Shown piece by piece: positions 1 to 8,630 of a DNA stretch of 64,000 bases. Origin of the DNA: Pontibacter kalidii (GTDB lineage: Bacteria; Bacteroidota; Bacteroidia; Cytophagales; Hymenobacteraceae); assembly GCF_026278245.1 (NCBI RefSeq), contig NZ_CP111079.1:1-64000 (forward strand), given 5' to 3'. Numbering within the stretch: the stretch's first letter is position 1; each line of letters opens with the position of its first letter. Below the pieces are notes generated by a model. It was not told the DNA's origin, did no database searches, and worked only from the letters and a program-made list of their open reading frames with translations. The translations under genes were made by a program, and so were the position numbers.

Positions 1-1425
1 ATGATCAAAGACTGTTCAACTGTATGGCATAACTGCCTCCAGGTGATAAAGGAAAACATTGGCGAACAGAGCTTTAAGACTTGGTTCGAGCCAATCAAAC
101 CTGTATCCCTGCGCGACGGCGTACTTACCATACAAGTGCCCAGCCAGTTCTTTTATGAGTGGCTGGAGGAGCACTATGTGCAGCTTCTGAAAAAGGTCAT
201 TTATCAGGAACTTGGCAGTGAGGGCCGCCTCGAGTACTCTATTATCGTGGATAGGGGGAATGAGTCTAACAAGCCTCAGACCGTAAACATCCCCACCAAG
301 AAGATACCGCAGGCAGTAGTAAATTCTTACCGGCCGGAGCAAAACTTCATCAAGAGCCCGTTTGAGTCGAAGACAATAGACCGGAACTTCCTGAACTCGC
401 AGCTGAACCCGGCTTATACTTTTGAGAACTACATTGAGGGGGACTGTAACCGTTTGGCGCGCTCGGCAGGCTATGCCGTGGCCAACAAGCCGGGCACAAC
501 CTCTTTTAACCCGCTGATGATTTATGGCGGCGTGGGCCTTGGCAAAACGCACCTGGTGCAGGCCATCGGCAACAACATCAAAAACAGCAACCCCGAGAAG
601 TTTGTCCTCTACGTGTCGTCGGAGAAGTTCGTGAACCAGTTCATCGAGTCCCTGAAGACGAACAACGTGCAGGACTTTGCCAACTTCTACCTGCTGGTGG
701 ATATCCTGATCATAGACGACGTGCAGTTTTTGAGCGGGAAGGAAAAGACGCAGGAGATGTTCTTCCACATCTTTAACCACCTGCACCAGTCGGGCAAGCA
801 GATCGTGATGACCTCCGACTGCCCGCCACGCGACCTGAAGGGCCTGGAGGAGCGCCTGCTGTCCCGCTTTAAGTGGGGCCTTACCGCTGACCTGCAAAGC
901 CCGGACTTCGAGACGCGCATGGCTATCATCCACAAGAAAATGCAGAGTGACGGCATCGACATTCCGGACAACGTAGTGGAGTACCTGGCCTACAGCGTGG
1001 ATACGAACGTGCGTGAGCTGGAGGGCGTGCTGATCTCTTTGATCGCACAGTCATCGCTCAATAGAAAAGAAATTGACCTGGAGCTTGCCAAGCAGGCTCT
1101 GAAGCATATCATCGAGGACGTGGAGACGGAGGTGAACCTCGACTTCATCCAGAAAACCGTGGCCGAGTACTTCCAGGTGAGCCTGGACTCACTGAAGGCC
1201 AAAACGCGTAAGAAAGAGATTGTGACGGCGCGCCAGGTGGCCATGTACTTTGCCAAGGAGTTCACCAGCCACTCGCTTAAGTCCATCGGTTACCACTTCG
1301 GCGGCCGCGACCACAGCACCGTTATTCATTCGGTGCAAACCGTCTCCGACCTGATCGACACCGACAAGAAGTTCAAGGCTAGCATTCAGGAGCTCCAGAA
1401 GAAGTTCAAGTCCAAAGCCGGTTAA
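1..1425 (+). CDS. dnaA: Chromosomal replication initiator protein DnaA
   Basis: This is the AAA+ initiator that binds DnaA boxes at the origin and opens the duplex for helicase loading. The 474 residues show the usual order: an N-terminal DnaB-interaction domain (about 1-85), a variable linker (about 90-135), the ATPase core with Walker A GGVGLGKTH at 176-184 and Walker B LIIDD at 236-240, and the C-terminal DNA-binding domain with the signature GGRDHSTVIH at 434-443. The ATG is the first base of the window, so the promoter lies outside. A 62-bp perfect palindrome follows the stop and probably terminates transcription. Identification is secure. Confidence 0.98.
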   Translation: MIKDCSTVWHNCLQVIKENIGEQSFKTWFEPIKPVSLRDGVLTIQVPSQFFYEWLEEHYVQLLKKVIYQELGSEGRLEYSIIVDRGNESNKPQTVNIPTKKIPQAVVNSYRPEQNFIKSPFESKTIDRNFLNSQLNPAYTFENYIEGDCNRLARSAGYAVANKPGTTSFNPLMIYGGVGLGKTHLVQAIGNNIKNSNPEKFVLYVSSEKFVNQFIESLKTNNVQDFANFYLLVDILIIDDVQFLSGKEKTQEMFFHIFNHLHQSGKQIVMTSDCPPRDLKGLEERLLSRFKWGLTADLQSPDFETRMAIIHKKMQSDGIDIPDNVVEYLAYSVDTNVRELEGVLISLIAQSSLNRKEIDLELAKQALKHIIEDVETEVNLDFIQKTVAEYFQVSLDSLKAKTRKKEIVTARQVAMYFAKEFTSHSLKSIGYHFGGRDHSTVIHSVQTVSDLIDTDKKFKASIQELQKKFKSKAG

Positions 1426-1434
1426 AAGTATAAC

Positions 1435-1496
1435 CAAGTATAAAAAGAGCGGCGGCCATACTTTGCAAAGTATGGCCGCCGCTCTTTTTATACTTG
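1435..1496. terminator. 62-bp perfect palindrome, bidirectional terminator of dnaA and the convergent gene
   Basis: Bases 1435-1465 are the exact reverse complement of 1466-1496 with no unpaired loop. The stem has a GC-rich core (GAGCGGCGGCC) flanked by A-rich and T-rich ends that are themselves AAGTATAAAAA and TTTTTATACTT. It lies between dnaA (plus) and the next gene (minus) and can end transcription from both sides. The perfect symmetry is seen directly; termination is inferred. Confidence 0.85.
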
Positions 1497-1503
1497 TACT
1501 TGC

Positions 1504-2013
1504 TTACACGTTGTTGCCCACATTGTCTGTCAGTTCAAACTGGTGCGCTTCCGACAGGTCGCGGATCTTGTGCTTGATGCGGTTGAGGTCGCGCTTCTTG
1601 CGCACCTGCTTCAGGTCCAGGTAAACCTGGTCGCCGTCTTTCAGCGTAACGCGCAACGCCAGGGGCGTAATGTGCACGGCGGCAATATCCGGGATCTGGA
1701 TGATGTGCTTGGTGCGAAACACTCCGAATTTCTGGACAATGTACTGCGGCGTTACCTCGATATAAGACTGCACCCCGAAAATGGAAGTATTTTGCAGAAT
1801 CACATAGAAAAAGAAAATTACCGCCAGCCCAAAGAAGGCGTAATACAAGTAGCTCTGCTCATACGTGCGGTCGGCAGAGAAAAGGAGCATAGCGGCCCAG
1901 GCCAACCAGAACAGTGTAAGTATAAGCTGCACTGTGAAAGAGAGTTTTGCGTTACGCGTGGGGCTTAGCTGCACAATCAACGTCGATCGGGCGCTACTAC
2001 CAGATACTGCCAT
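1504..2013 (-). CDS. Small membrane protein with a PH-like cytoplasmic domain, function unknown
   Basis: A 169-residue protein of unknown function. Two hydrophobic segments at about 26-46 and 56-74 form a hairpin in the membrane. The rest (about 80-169) is a soluble beta-rich region running into a basic, charged helix (QVRKKRDLNRIKHKIRD), a layout seen in YcxB-like and bacterial PH-domain membrane proteins. That family link is an impression from layout, not a motif match. It converges on dnaA with the palindromic terminator between them and is read away from the OsmC gene side. No partner gene points to a role. Confidence 0.7.
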   Translation of the reverse strand: MAVSGSSARSTLIVQLSPTRNAKLSFTVQLILTLFWLAWAAMLLFSADRTYEQSYLYYAFFGLAVIFFFYVILQNTSIFGVQSYIEVTPQYIVQKFGVFRTKHIIQIPDIAAVHITPLALRVTLKDGDQVYLDLKQVRKKRDLNRIKHKIRDLSEAHQFELTDNVGNNV

Positions 2014-2073
2014 TATTTAATTATTTCGTGAAACATCGTTGGCCAGGCACGGCCTCACCGCAATATAGTAAAT

Positions 2074-2508
2074 TTATTCTTTAAGCGTGGCCTGCAGCGT
2101 TATTTCAGGCACGGCGTTCAGGGCCTTCGAAACCGGGCACCCTTTCTTGGCATCCTGTGCCAGCTGCTGCAGCTTCTCGTTGTCCAGTCCCTCGGCTTTT
2201 ACTTCGGTGTTTAGCTCGATCTTGGTGATGGTCGGCGCCCCGTCTACTTCGCCTAAGGTAACTACGGCCTTTGTTTCCACATAGGCTGGCGAGAGGTTTT
2301 CTTTTTCCAGCAAGCCGCTCAGGAACATCGAAAAGCAGCCGGAGTGTGCCGCACCGATCAGTTCCTCGGGCGAGGTGCCGCTGTTGCTGTCGCCGAAGCG
2401 GGAGGCGAAGCTATACTTTGACTGAAAGGCCCCGGTAGCCGATTTTACTTCACCCTCGCCGTTTTTCAGGCCTTTGTTCCAGCGGGCTTCTGCTCTGTGT
2501 TTTCTCAT
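2074..2508 (-). CDS. OsmC family peroxiredoxin
   Basis: A 144-residue OsmC/Ohr-type thiol peroxidase, which reduces organic hydroperoxides in the cytoplasm through a pair of cysteines. The two expected cysteines are present: Cys58 in the motif AAHSGCFSM and Cys124 in KKGCPVSKAL. Arg37 in ASRFGDS fits the conserved arginine of the active site. Length and spacing are those of OsmC rather than Ohr. The gene stands alone on the minus strand, 60 bp from its neighbour. No regulator such as OhrR is visible. The family call is firm; the exact substrate is not known. Confidence 0.93.
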   Translation of the reverse strand: MRKHRAEARWNKGLKNGEGEVKSATGAFQSKYSFASRFGDSNSGTSPEELIGAAHSGCFSMFLSGLLEKENLSPAYVETKAVVTLGEVDGAPTITKIELNTEVKAEGLDNEKLQQLAQDAKKGCPVSKALNAVPEITLQATLKE

Positions 2509-2671
2509 AGTTGGTGTCTTTATAGTTTCAAGAGTTTATGTATAACTAATACTGTGTCCGCAGGTTTAGGTTGATGTTTGCCGAATTTAAAAGCTTTTGC
2601 ACCTAACTTGCCTGCAGGTGTGGCATTGCGCCATTATCTGGTTATCTTTACTTGTTACTAGAACTGACTGT

Positions 2672-4174
2672 ATGGGTGTTAGAGCGTTGTTGAGCAAGCC
2701 CTTTGCGGCCTATGTGCATCAGAAAAACCAGGGTTGGATAGAGCATCCGACGGAGGCGCAGCAAGCTGTATTTAAAGAGATTATAACCAAGGCGCAGCAC
2801 ACCAAGTTTGGCCGCGACCATGGCTTTGGAAGTATAAGAACGCATGCCGACTACGTGCAGGCCGTGCCCGTGCGCGACTACGAGGAGCTGCTGCCATACT
2901 TCAGCCTGGTAAAGCAGGGCCAGAAGGATGTGCTATGGCCCGGAAAGCCGCTTTATCTGGCCAAAACCTCCGGTACCACCTCCGGTACCAAGTATATCCC
3001 CATTTCCTCCGATTCCATTTCCAACCACATCAACGGCGCCCGCGACGCGCTTTTGGCTTATGTGCATGAAACGGGTAAATCCGCTTTCCTGGACGGGAAG
3101 ATGATTTTCTTGTCGGGGAGCCCCGAGCTGGAGGAAGTGGGCGGCATTAAAACCGGAAGGCTCTCGGGGATTGCCAATCACCACGTGCCGGGCTACCTGC
3201 GCACCAACCAACTGCCCAGCTACCGCACCAACTGCATCGAGGATTGGGAAACCAAGCTCGACCAGATCATCGAGGAAACCATAGACCAGAACATGACGCT
3301 GATCTCGGGCATTCCGCCCTGGGTACAGATGTATTTCGACAAGCTGATAAGGCAGACGGGTAAGCAGATACAGGATATCTTCCCGAATTTCGGCCTGTTT
3401 GTATACGGTGGCGTGAATTTTGAGCCTTACCGCAAAAAGCTCTACGAATCCATTGGCAGGCAGATAGATTCAATAGAGACTTTCCCGGCTTCTGAGGGCT
3501 TTTTTGCCTACCAGAACAGCCAGACCGACCCAGGGCTGCTACTGCTCCTGAACACGGGTATCTTCTACGAGTTTATACCTACGGAAGAGTACTTCAGCGA
3601 TAACCCGACCCGCCTCACCATCGACCAGGTGGAGCCGGGGGTAAACTACGCCCTGGTGATCAGCAGCAACGCCGGCCTCTGGAGTTACTCGGTTGGCGAC
3701 ACTGTAAAGTTTGTGTCTGTAAAGCCTTACAAGCTAGTGGTGAGTGGGCGCATCAAACACTTTATCTCAGCCTTTGGTGAGCACGTGATAGGCGAGGAGG
3801 TGGAGAAGGCCATGAAGCAGGCGATGCAGAAGTTTAAGGAGGTAGAGCTGATCGAGTTTACCGTGGCACCCTTCGTGAGCCAGAACCAAGGCCAGTCGTA
3901 CCACGAGTGGCTGGTGGAGTTTTCGCGGAAGCCGCACAGCCCCGATGCCTTCGCCGAGGAACTGGACAAGCAACTGCGGCAGCTCAACTCCTACTACGAC
4001 GACCTGATTACGGGCAACATATTACAGAAGCTAAAGCTGACGGCGCTGCCAAAAGGGGCGTTTCAGAGATATATGAAGTCGGAGGGCAAGCTGGGAGGGC
4101 AGAACAAAGTGCCGAGGCTTAGTAATGACAGAAAGCTGGCGGATGGTTTGCTGGAGGTGAGTAAACAGGGATAA
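2672..4174 (+). CDS. GH3 auxin-responsive promoter family protein (acyl-adenylate-forming enzyme)
   Basis: A 500-residue bacterial member of the GH3 family, which activates carboxylic acids as acyl-adenylates and usually joins them to an amino acid. The adenylate-forming signature SGTTSGTKYIP is present near residue 105, followed by the long GH3 body (VYGGVNFEPYRKKLYESIG) and the C-terminal signature GEHVIGEEVEKAM. An upstream extension of 25 codons is open, but the ATG at 2672 gives the start usual for the family (MGVRALLSKPFAAY), so I chose it. The bacterial substrate is unknown. It is monocistronic, and a 700-bp repeat block follows the stop. Confidence 0.9.
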   Translation: MGVRALLSKPFAAYVHQKNQGWIEHPTEAQQAVFKEIITKAQHTKFGRDHGFGSIRTHADYVQAVPVRDYEELLPYFSLVKQGQKDVLWPGKPLYLAKTSGTTSGTKYIPISSDSISNHINGARDALLAYVHETGKSAFLDGKMIFLSGSPELEEVGGIKTGRLSGIANHHVPGYLRTNQLPSYRTNCIEDWETKLDQIIEETIDQNMTLISGIPPWVQMYFDKLIRQTGKQIQDIFPNFGLFVYGGVNFEPYRKKLYESIGRQIDSIETFPASEGFFAYQNSQTDPGLLLLLNTGIFYEFIPTEEYFSDNPTRLTIDQVEPGVNYALVISSNAGLWSYSVGDTVKFVSVKPYKLVVSGRIKHFISAFGEHVIGEEVEKAMKQAMQKFKEVELIEFTVAPFVSQNQGQSYHEWLVEFSRKPHSPDAFAEELDKQLRQLNSYYDDLITGNILQKLKLTALPKGAFQRYMKSEGKLGGQNKVPRLSNDRKLADGLLEVSKQG

Positions 4175-4220
4175 GGGCTTAGCAGGGGGGGCTTAACTAT
4201 ACCGGGTCTAACCACCCCTG

Positions 4221-4420
4221 CCCCTCCTTAGCCAAGGAGGGGAACTCTGTTCTGGCTCCGTTAGCCGTGGCTATCGAAATGAACCCAGTCCTTGGGTTGA
4301 GCGCCTTGTGAGATCCGGTGCCCGCCAAGGGCATGCTGAGCGGGGGCGAGGCAAGGAGGGAACACAGCGCGATGCCCCAGGACGAGGCCTCCCGGCCGTG
4401 AGGGCAGAAAGTATACTATG
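4221..4420 (+). repeat. Structured repeat element, copy A (candidate non-coding RNA)
   Basis: The element opens with a hairpin CCCCTCCTT-AGCC-AAGGAGGGG (4221-4242). Conserved words GCTCCGTTAGC and GCTATCGAAATGA follow, then the hairpin AACCCA-GTCCT-TGGGTT (4282-4298). Its loop GTCCT is complementary to AGGAC at 4379-4383. A GCGC/GCGC helix (4301-4304 with 4367-4370) encloses a variable arm, including TGCCC-GCCAA-GGGCA, and a further hairpin follows AGGAC. The copy at 63381 keeps the core words but changes the arms while preserving pairing. Strand is set by the shared orientation and is arbitrary if the element acts as DNA. No known RNA family was recognised. Confidence 0.6.
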
Positions 4421-4660
4421 GAACAAGTTGGTTGTAAAGCTGAGGATGATCGGCAGCTAGCAAGTATAGCTTGTGTCCAGTTGCAGAAAGCAGCGGCTAT
4501 GCAAGTATAAAGAGGAACTGTTGTTTTGCAAGCAACCTGAAAGTAGGAAGGATACGCTTGCAGCAGCTTGCCCACAAGATCCTTTCAGGATGACAAAAAA
4601 GGGACGGTGTTGTCGCTGTAATTGGCAAGTATAGCAGCAAGTATAAACAAAGTAGAATGT

Positions 4661-4733
4661 ATGGCTCTGCGACCTAGCCGGGTTGCAAACCCGACACCAT
4701 AGCAAGGCACGAGTTACAAACTCGCGCCAGCGG
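4661..4733 (+). repeat. Twin-hairpin dispersed repeat, copy 1
   Basis: Two short hairpins, CGGGT-TGCAA-ACCCG (4679-4693) and CGAGT-TACAA-ACTCG (4710-4724), are joined by ACACCATAGCAAGGCA and followed by CGCCAG. Five more units in the window share this plan with different but still complementary arms. This copy is preceded by GGCTCTGCGA, as is the copy at 63708. Confidence 0.75.
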
Positions 4734-4874
4734 AGGAGAGAATGACAAACGCGCATCTGGAAATCCGCAGCAGCGAAGGTTCCAGACAAGGATGCCCGAA
4801 ACAGCAGGACATAATAAGAGAAGCAAAGGATAAAGAGAGCGTCTGCTAAAGTTGCTCACTACTAAAAACATAAA

Positions 4875-6026
4875 ATGAAAAGAATAGCCATACTTGGCTC
4901 CACCGGCTCCATTGGCGTGCAGGCGTTGGATGTGATCAGGGCGAATCCGGAGAGCTTTGAGCTGGAGGTGATCACCGCCCACAGCAACGCCGACCTGCTG
5001 GTGCAGCAGGCACTGGAGTTTAAGCCCAACGTCGTCGTTATCGCCCGCGAAGACCTGTACGAGCAGGTGCAGCAGGCACTGCAGCACGAGGATATGAAAG
5101 TATACGCCGGCAGCAAAGCCCTTTGCTCCGTGGTGGAGATGGGCACTGTGGACATGGTGCTCACCGCCATGGTAGGCTATGCCGGCCTGCTGCCCACTAT
5201 CCGTGCCATTGAGGCCGGCAAACAGATCGCGCTGGCCAACAAAGAGACGCTGGTGGTGGCGGGGCAGCTTATCACCAGCCTGGCCCGTGAGAAAGGCGTC
5301 AACATCTACCCCGTGGATTCGGAGCACAGCGCTATTTTTCAGTGCCTGGCTGGCGAATTCCACAACCCGATCGAGAAAATCATACTTACCGCCTCCGGTG
5401 GACCGTTTAGAGGAAGAACCGCCGCAGACCTGGCCGAGGTAACCAAGGCGCAGGCCCTGAAGCACCCGAACTGGGACATGGGCGCCAAAATCACCATCGA
5501 CTCGGCTTCCTTAATGAACAAGGGCCTGGAGGTGATCGAGGCCAAGTGGCTTTTCGGTTTGAGGAACGAGCAGATAGAGGTAGTGGTGCATCCGCAATCC
5601 ATCATTCACTCGCTGGTACAGTTTGAGGACGGCTCCATAAAGGCGCAGCTCGGCCTGCCTGACATGAAGCTGCCGATTCAGTATGCCTTGGGGTATCCGC
5701 AGCGCCTGAGGTCCGATTTTCCGCGCTTCAGCTTTCTGGACTACCCGCAACTCACCTTTGAACAGCCGGACCTGAAGACCTTCCGCAACCTGCAGTTGGC
5801 CTTCGATGCCATGGAGCGCGGTGGCAACATGCCCTGTATCCTAAACGCTGCCAACGAGGTGGCAGTCAGCGCCTTTCTGCGTGATGAGGTGGGTTTTCTA
5901 CAGATGTCCGACATCATCGAAAGCTGTATGGCAAAAGTTACGTATATTGCGAATCCTTCTTACGAAGACTATGTTACTACAGATGAGGAGGCACGCAAAC
6001 GGGCTGCAGAACTGATAAACAAATAA
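4875..6026 (+). CDS. dxr: 1-deoxy-D-xylulose 5-phosphate reductoisomerase
   Basis: Dxr converts 1-deoxy-D-xylulose 5-phosphate to 2-C-methyl-D-erythritol 4-phosphate with NADPH, the committed step of the MEP isoprenoid pathway. The NADPH-binding motif GSTGSIG lies at the N terminus (about residues 8-14). ANKETLVVAG, DSEHSAIFQ (metal and substrate binding), TASGGPFRG and the SLMNKGLEVIEA motif follow in order. The 383-residue length is standard. It is 53 bp upstream of rseP on the same strand, a pairing of dxr and rseP that is common in bacteria and suggests one transcript with the LysM gene after it. Secure. Confidence 0.98.
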   Translation: MKRIAILGSTGSIGVQALDVIRANPESFELEVITAHSNADLLVQQALEFKPNVVVIAREDLYEQVQQALQHEDMKVYAGSKALCSVVEMGTVDMVLTAMVGYAGLLPTIRAIEAGKQIALANKETLVVAGQLITSLAREKGVNIYPVDSEHSAIFQCLAGEFHNPIEKIILTASGGPFRGRTAADLAEVTKAQALKHPNWDMGAKITIDSASLMNKGLEVIEAKWLFGLRNEQIEVVVHPQSIIHSLVQFEDGSIKAQLGLPDMKLPIQYALGYPQRLRSDFPRFSFLDYPQLTFEQPDLKTFRNLQLAFDAMERGGNMPCILNAANEVAVSAFLRDEVGFLQMSDIIESCMAKVTYIANPSYEDYVTTDEEARKRAAELINK

Positions 6027-6079
6027 ACTATACTTCCTGTTGCCTTTGCCGGCAGCGCCACAGAAACAGATTTTTTTAG

Positions 6080-7393
6080 ATGGATATATTGATCATGGTG
6101 GGCCAGTTGATACTGGGCCTCACAATTTTAGTTGGCTTACACGAGTTGGGGCACATGCTGACGGCCAAATGGTTCGGAATGCGTGTAGAGAAGTATGCGA
6201 TCGGCTTTCCTCCGAAGATCTTCAGCAAGAAGTTTGGTGAGACAGAGTACATGCTGGGGCTGATCCCGCTGGGCGGTTTCGTGAAGATCTCGGGCATGGT
6301 GGATGAGTCGATGGATACGGAAGCCCTGAAAGAGGAGCCGAAGCCATGGGAGTTCCGCGCCAAACCCGCCTGGCAGCGCCTGATCGTGATGATGGGCGGC
6401 ATTATCGTGAACGTGATCACAGGCATCGTTATCTTTATCGCCCTTACTTATACCTATGGCGAGCAGTACATACCTGCCAAAGAGGTAAAGTATGGCGTGG
6501 TGGCCAACGAGCTGGGCCAGGAAATCGGTTTCCAGACAGGGGATAAGGTAGTAGCCGTGAACGGCAAGGAACTGGAGCGCTTTGAGGATGTCCGTTCCAT
6601 GGATGCCCTGCTAGGCAGTAACTCCTACTATACTGTGGAGCGCAACGGCCAACTAGTGGACCTGAAAGTGCCGGTAGATTTGATGGATAAGCTGGCCGAT
6701 GATAAGAACCAAATGTTCTTTGTTGAGCCCCGCATGCCGTTTAAGGTAGGCCAGGTGGTTAAAGGCAGCGCCGCCTCCAAGGCAGGCCTGCAGGAGGGCG
6801 ACTTCATCACGATGATAAATGGGGAGAGCGTGAAGTTCTTCCACGAGTTCCAGGAGGCCCTGAAAGCCAATGCAGGTAAAGCCATTACCATGACCGTGGA
6901 GCGCAACGATAAGCTGGTGAAGCTGAAGGCCGAAGTGGGCGAGGACGGAACGATCGGTTTCCAGGCGGTGCCACTGCTGCAGACGGCTACAAAGCAGTAT
7001 AGCCTGGCAGAGGCCATCCCGATGGGTACGGACCAGGCCTTCAGCGTGATCACTGCCAACCTGAAGGGCTTCGGCAAGATTTTCCGCGGCGAGGTATCGG
7101 CCTCCAAGTCACTGAGTGGCCCGATCGGTATTGCACAGATCTTCGGCGATACGTTTAACTGGTACAAGTTCTGGAGCATCACCGGCATGCTCTCGATGGT
7201 GCTGGCTTTTATGAACTTCCTGCCGATTCCGGCGCTAGATGGCGGCCACGTGGTTTTCCTGACCTATGAAATGATCAGCGGCCGCAAGCCGTCAGATAAC
7301 TTTTTGGAAAATGCTCAGAAAGTGGGCATGGTTTTATTGTTAGGCTTAATGGCATTTGCTATCTTTAACGATGTATTTAAGATAATCTTCTAA
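6080..7393 (+). CDS. rseP: RIP metalloprotease RseP (site-2 protease)
   Basis: An inner-membrane zinc protease that cuts transmembrane substrates, typically anti-sigma factors after a first periplasmic cut. The zinc motif HELGH is at residues 21-25 in the first membrane helix. The second half of the active site, NFLPIPALDGGH, begins at about 379, with the zinc-ligand aspartate in LDGG. Two PDZ-like segments lie between, around 130-200 and 220-290. The length of 437 is typical. It sits between dxr and the LysM gene with short gaps (53 and 13 bp), so co-transcription is likely. No sigma or anti-sigma gene is seen nearby, so the substrate is unknown. Confidence 0.97.
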   Translation: MDILIMVGQLILGLTILVGLHELGHMLTAKWFGMRVEKYAIGFPPKIFSKKFGETEYMLGLIPLGGFVKISGMVDESMDTEALKEEPKPWEFRAKPAWQRLIVMMGGIIVNVITGIVIFIALTYTYGEQYIPAKEVKYGVVANELGQEIGFQTGDKVVAVNGKELERFEDVRSMDALLGSNSYYTVERNGQLVDLKVPVDLMDKLADDKNQMFFVEPRMPFKVGQVVKGSAASKAGLQEGDFITMINGESVKFFHEFQEALKANAGKAITMTVERNDKLVKLKAEVGEDGTIGFQAVPLLQTATKQYSLAEAIPMGTDQAFSVITANLKGFGKIFRGEVSASKSLSGPIGIAQIFGDTFNWYKFWSITGMLSMVLAFMNFLPIPALDGGHVVFLTYEMISGRKPSDNFLENAQKVGMVLLLGLMAFAIFNDVFKIIF

Positions 7394-7406
7394 CAAAGAT
7401 TTTCCC

Positions 7407-8573
7407 ATGAATTCCATCGTAAGAGTAGCACTGGCAAACTTAATCCTTCTTTTTGTTTTTGCATTTAACCAAGCTAAGGCTGCCCCCGCACCTTGGCCTG
7501 AAAGTATAACCCTGGGCGCTGTCGCGGCACAAAGCGACAGCGTGTACCAGGTGCAGCAGGGCGATACCTATTATAGCCTGTCGCGTCGGTTCAATGTGCC
7601 CCTGGACTCGCTTCAGACCTGGAACGGGAACATTCTTCAGATCGGGCAGACGCTCTACCTTACTAACCCTGCCCGTAAAAAGCAGGCCGCGGTCAAGCCG
7701 GCAGCGGCGCCTTCTGCAAAACCGGCCGCTAAACCAACTCCGGTAGCGCAGGCTGCATCCACTACTCCTCCAGCCCCAAAGCCTGCTCCTGCAAAGGCCG
7801 CAGTGGCTCAGAAAGCTGCGGAGAGCACTTCTGCCTCTCCAGCACCGGAGCCAAAACCGGCAGCCTACAAAACTAAGAGCCGCATTCTGGTCGTGCCTTT
7901 CGACCCGCACCTCTACTTCTCCGATGCTGATATGGAGATTGCGCGCCAGTCCAGGATTCCGCTCCAGAATGTGCGCCACGTGTTCCGTGCCCGCCTGAAC
8001 GCCATGATGGCGCCGGAAGGCTACGAAACGATTCACCTGCTGGGCGGCGTGTACCGCGACAGTGTGAGCGAGTTGAGCCGCCTGTACAAGTCGCTGAACT
8101 ATGCCTATGCCGACAATAAGCAGAGCAGGTATAACCACCAGCCGGCTGCCAGGGAGGAAAAAGGAGGGATGCTGAACTGGGTGAAGGACCAGAAAGGCAA
8201 ACTGGGGATTAAAGGACAGCCAGCTGTATTGCCCGTGGCGCAGGATCCGGAAAAGCACTTCGGTGTTACCGTAAAGGACCCGAACTTCTTCAGCTACTTC
8301 AACAACCAGTACGGCATCGACTACTACGTCTTCATCAACCAGTTTGAGGTGCAGACCATTTACGAAAACTGCCTCGACCGGGCCGCCCAGAACTACCAGC
8401 GCGATTTTACGGTGCACTACAGCATCTACGACAGCAAGGGTCAGTTGGTATCCGGTAATAAGGTAAAAGTGCCCTATGAGTCCAACATCAACGATGTGCA
8501 GCGCATTGTAAGCGACAGCATGCCGAATATGGCCAAACGCGTCCTTTCTGATCTGCCAACGGCCCGGAAATAA
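7407..8573 (+). CDS. Secreted LysM-domain protein
   Basis: A 388-residue exported protein. A signal peptide covers about residues 1-25 (ending QAKA). One LysM domain follows at about 45-92 (VQQGDTYYSLSRRF ... LQIGQTLYL), which binds peptidoglycan glycans. Residues 95-155 form an Ala/Pro/Lys-rich, probably disordered linker. The C-terminal part, about 158-388, is a folded region of unknown function that starts KSRILVVPFDPHLYFSDAD. It begins 13 bp after rseP and probably shares that transcript, which suits an envelope role. No catalytic motif is visible, so it may be structural or a receptor-like anchor. Confidence 0.88.
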   Translation: MNSIVRVALANLILLFVFAFNQAKAAPAPWPESITLGAVAAQSDSVYQVQQGDTYYSLSRRFNVPLDSLQTWNGNILQIGQTLYLTNPARKKQAAVKPAAAPSAKPAAKPTPVAQAASTTPPAPKPAPAKAAVAQKAAESTSASPAPEPKPAAYKTKSRILVVPFDPHLYFSDADMEIARQSRIPLQNVRHVFRARLNAMMAPEGYETIHLLGGVYRDSVSELSRLYKSLNYAYADNKQSRYNHQPAAREEKGGMLNWVKDQKGKLGIKGQPAVLPVAQDPEKHFGVTVKDPNFFSYFNNQYGIDYYVFINQFEVQTIYENCLDRAAQNYQRDFTVHYSIYDSKGQLVSGNKVKVPYESNINDVQRIVSDSMPNMAKRVLSDLPTARK

Positions 8574-8630
8574 ACTGCCGCAGGGGTTGGTACAACGTTT
8601 GCTAGCATTTACTTAAGATAAAACGGCCCC

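Larger units (their letters stand above)
4175..4874. repeat. 700-bp gene-free repeat block between the GH3 gene and dxr
   Basis: No credible gene is present: open frames here are short, run through hairpins and lack similarity to anything recognisable. The block contains the structured element described separately (from 4221), a downstream copy of a GGCAGCTAGCAAGTATAGCTT segment at about 4451, several AAGTATA words and a twin-hairpin unit at 4661-4733. The same components recur in the same order at 63381-64000. The last 130 bp before dxr are purine-rich and unassigned, and must hold the dxr promoter or leader. Confidence 0.8.

Noticed and set aside
1..1500. Replication origin beside dnaA
   Set aside because: No cluster of DnaA boxes (TTATCCACA-like) is visible near dnaA within the window; the upstream flank is absent. 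A single TTATCCACC inside corA is not evidence.
4261..4860. Open frames in the repeat block before dxr, on the minus strand
   Set aside because: They pass through hairpin repeats, have odd composition (cysteine- and leucine-rich text) and match nothing; one overlaps dxr in antisense.
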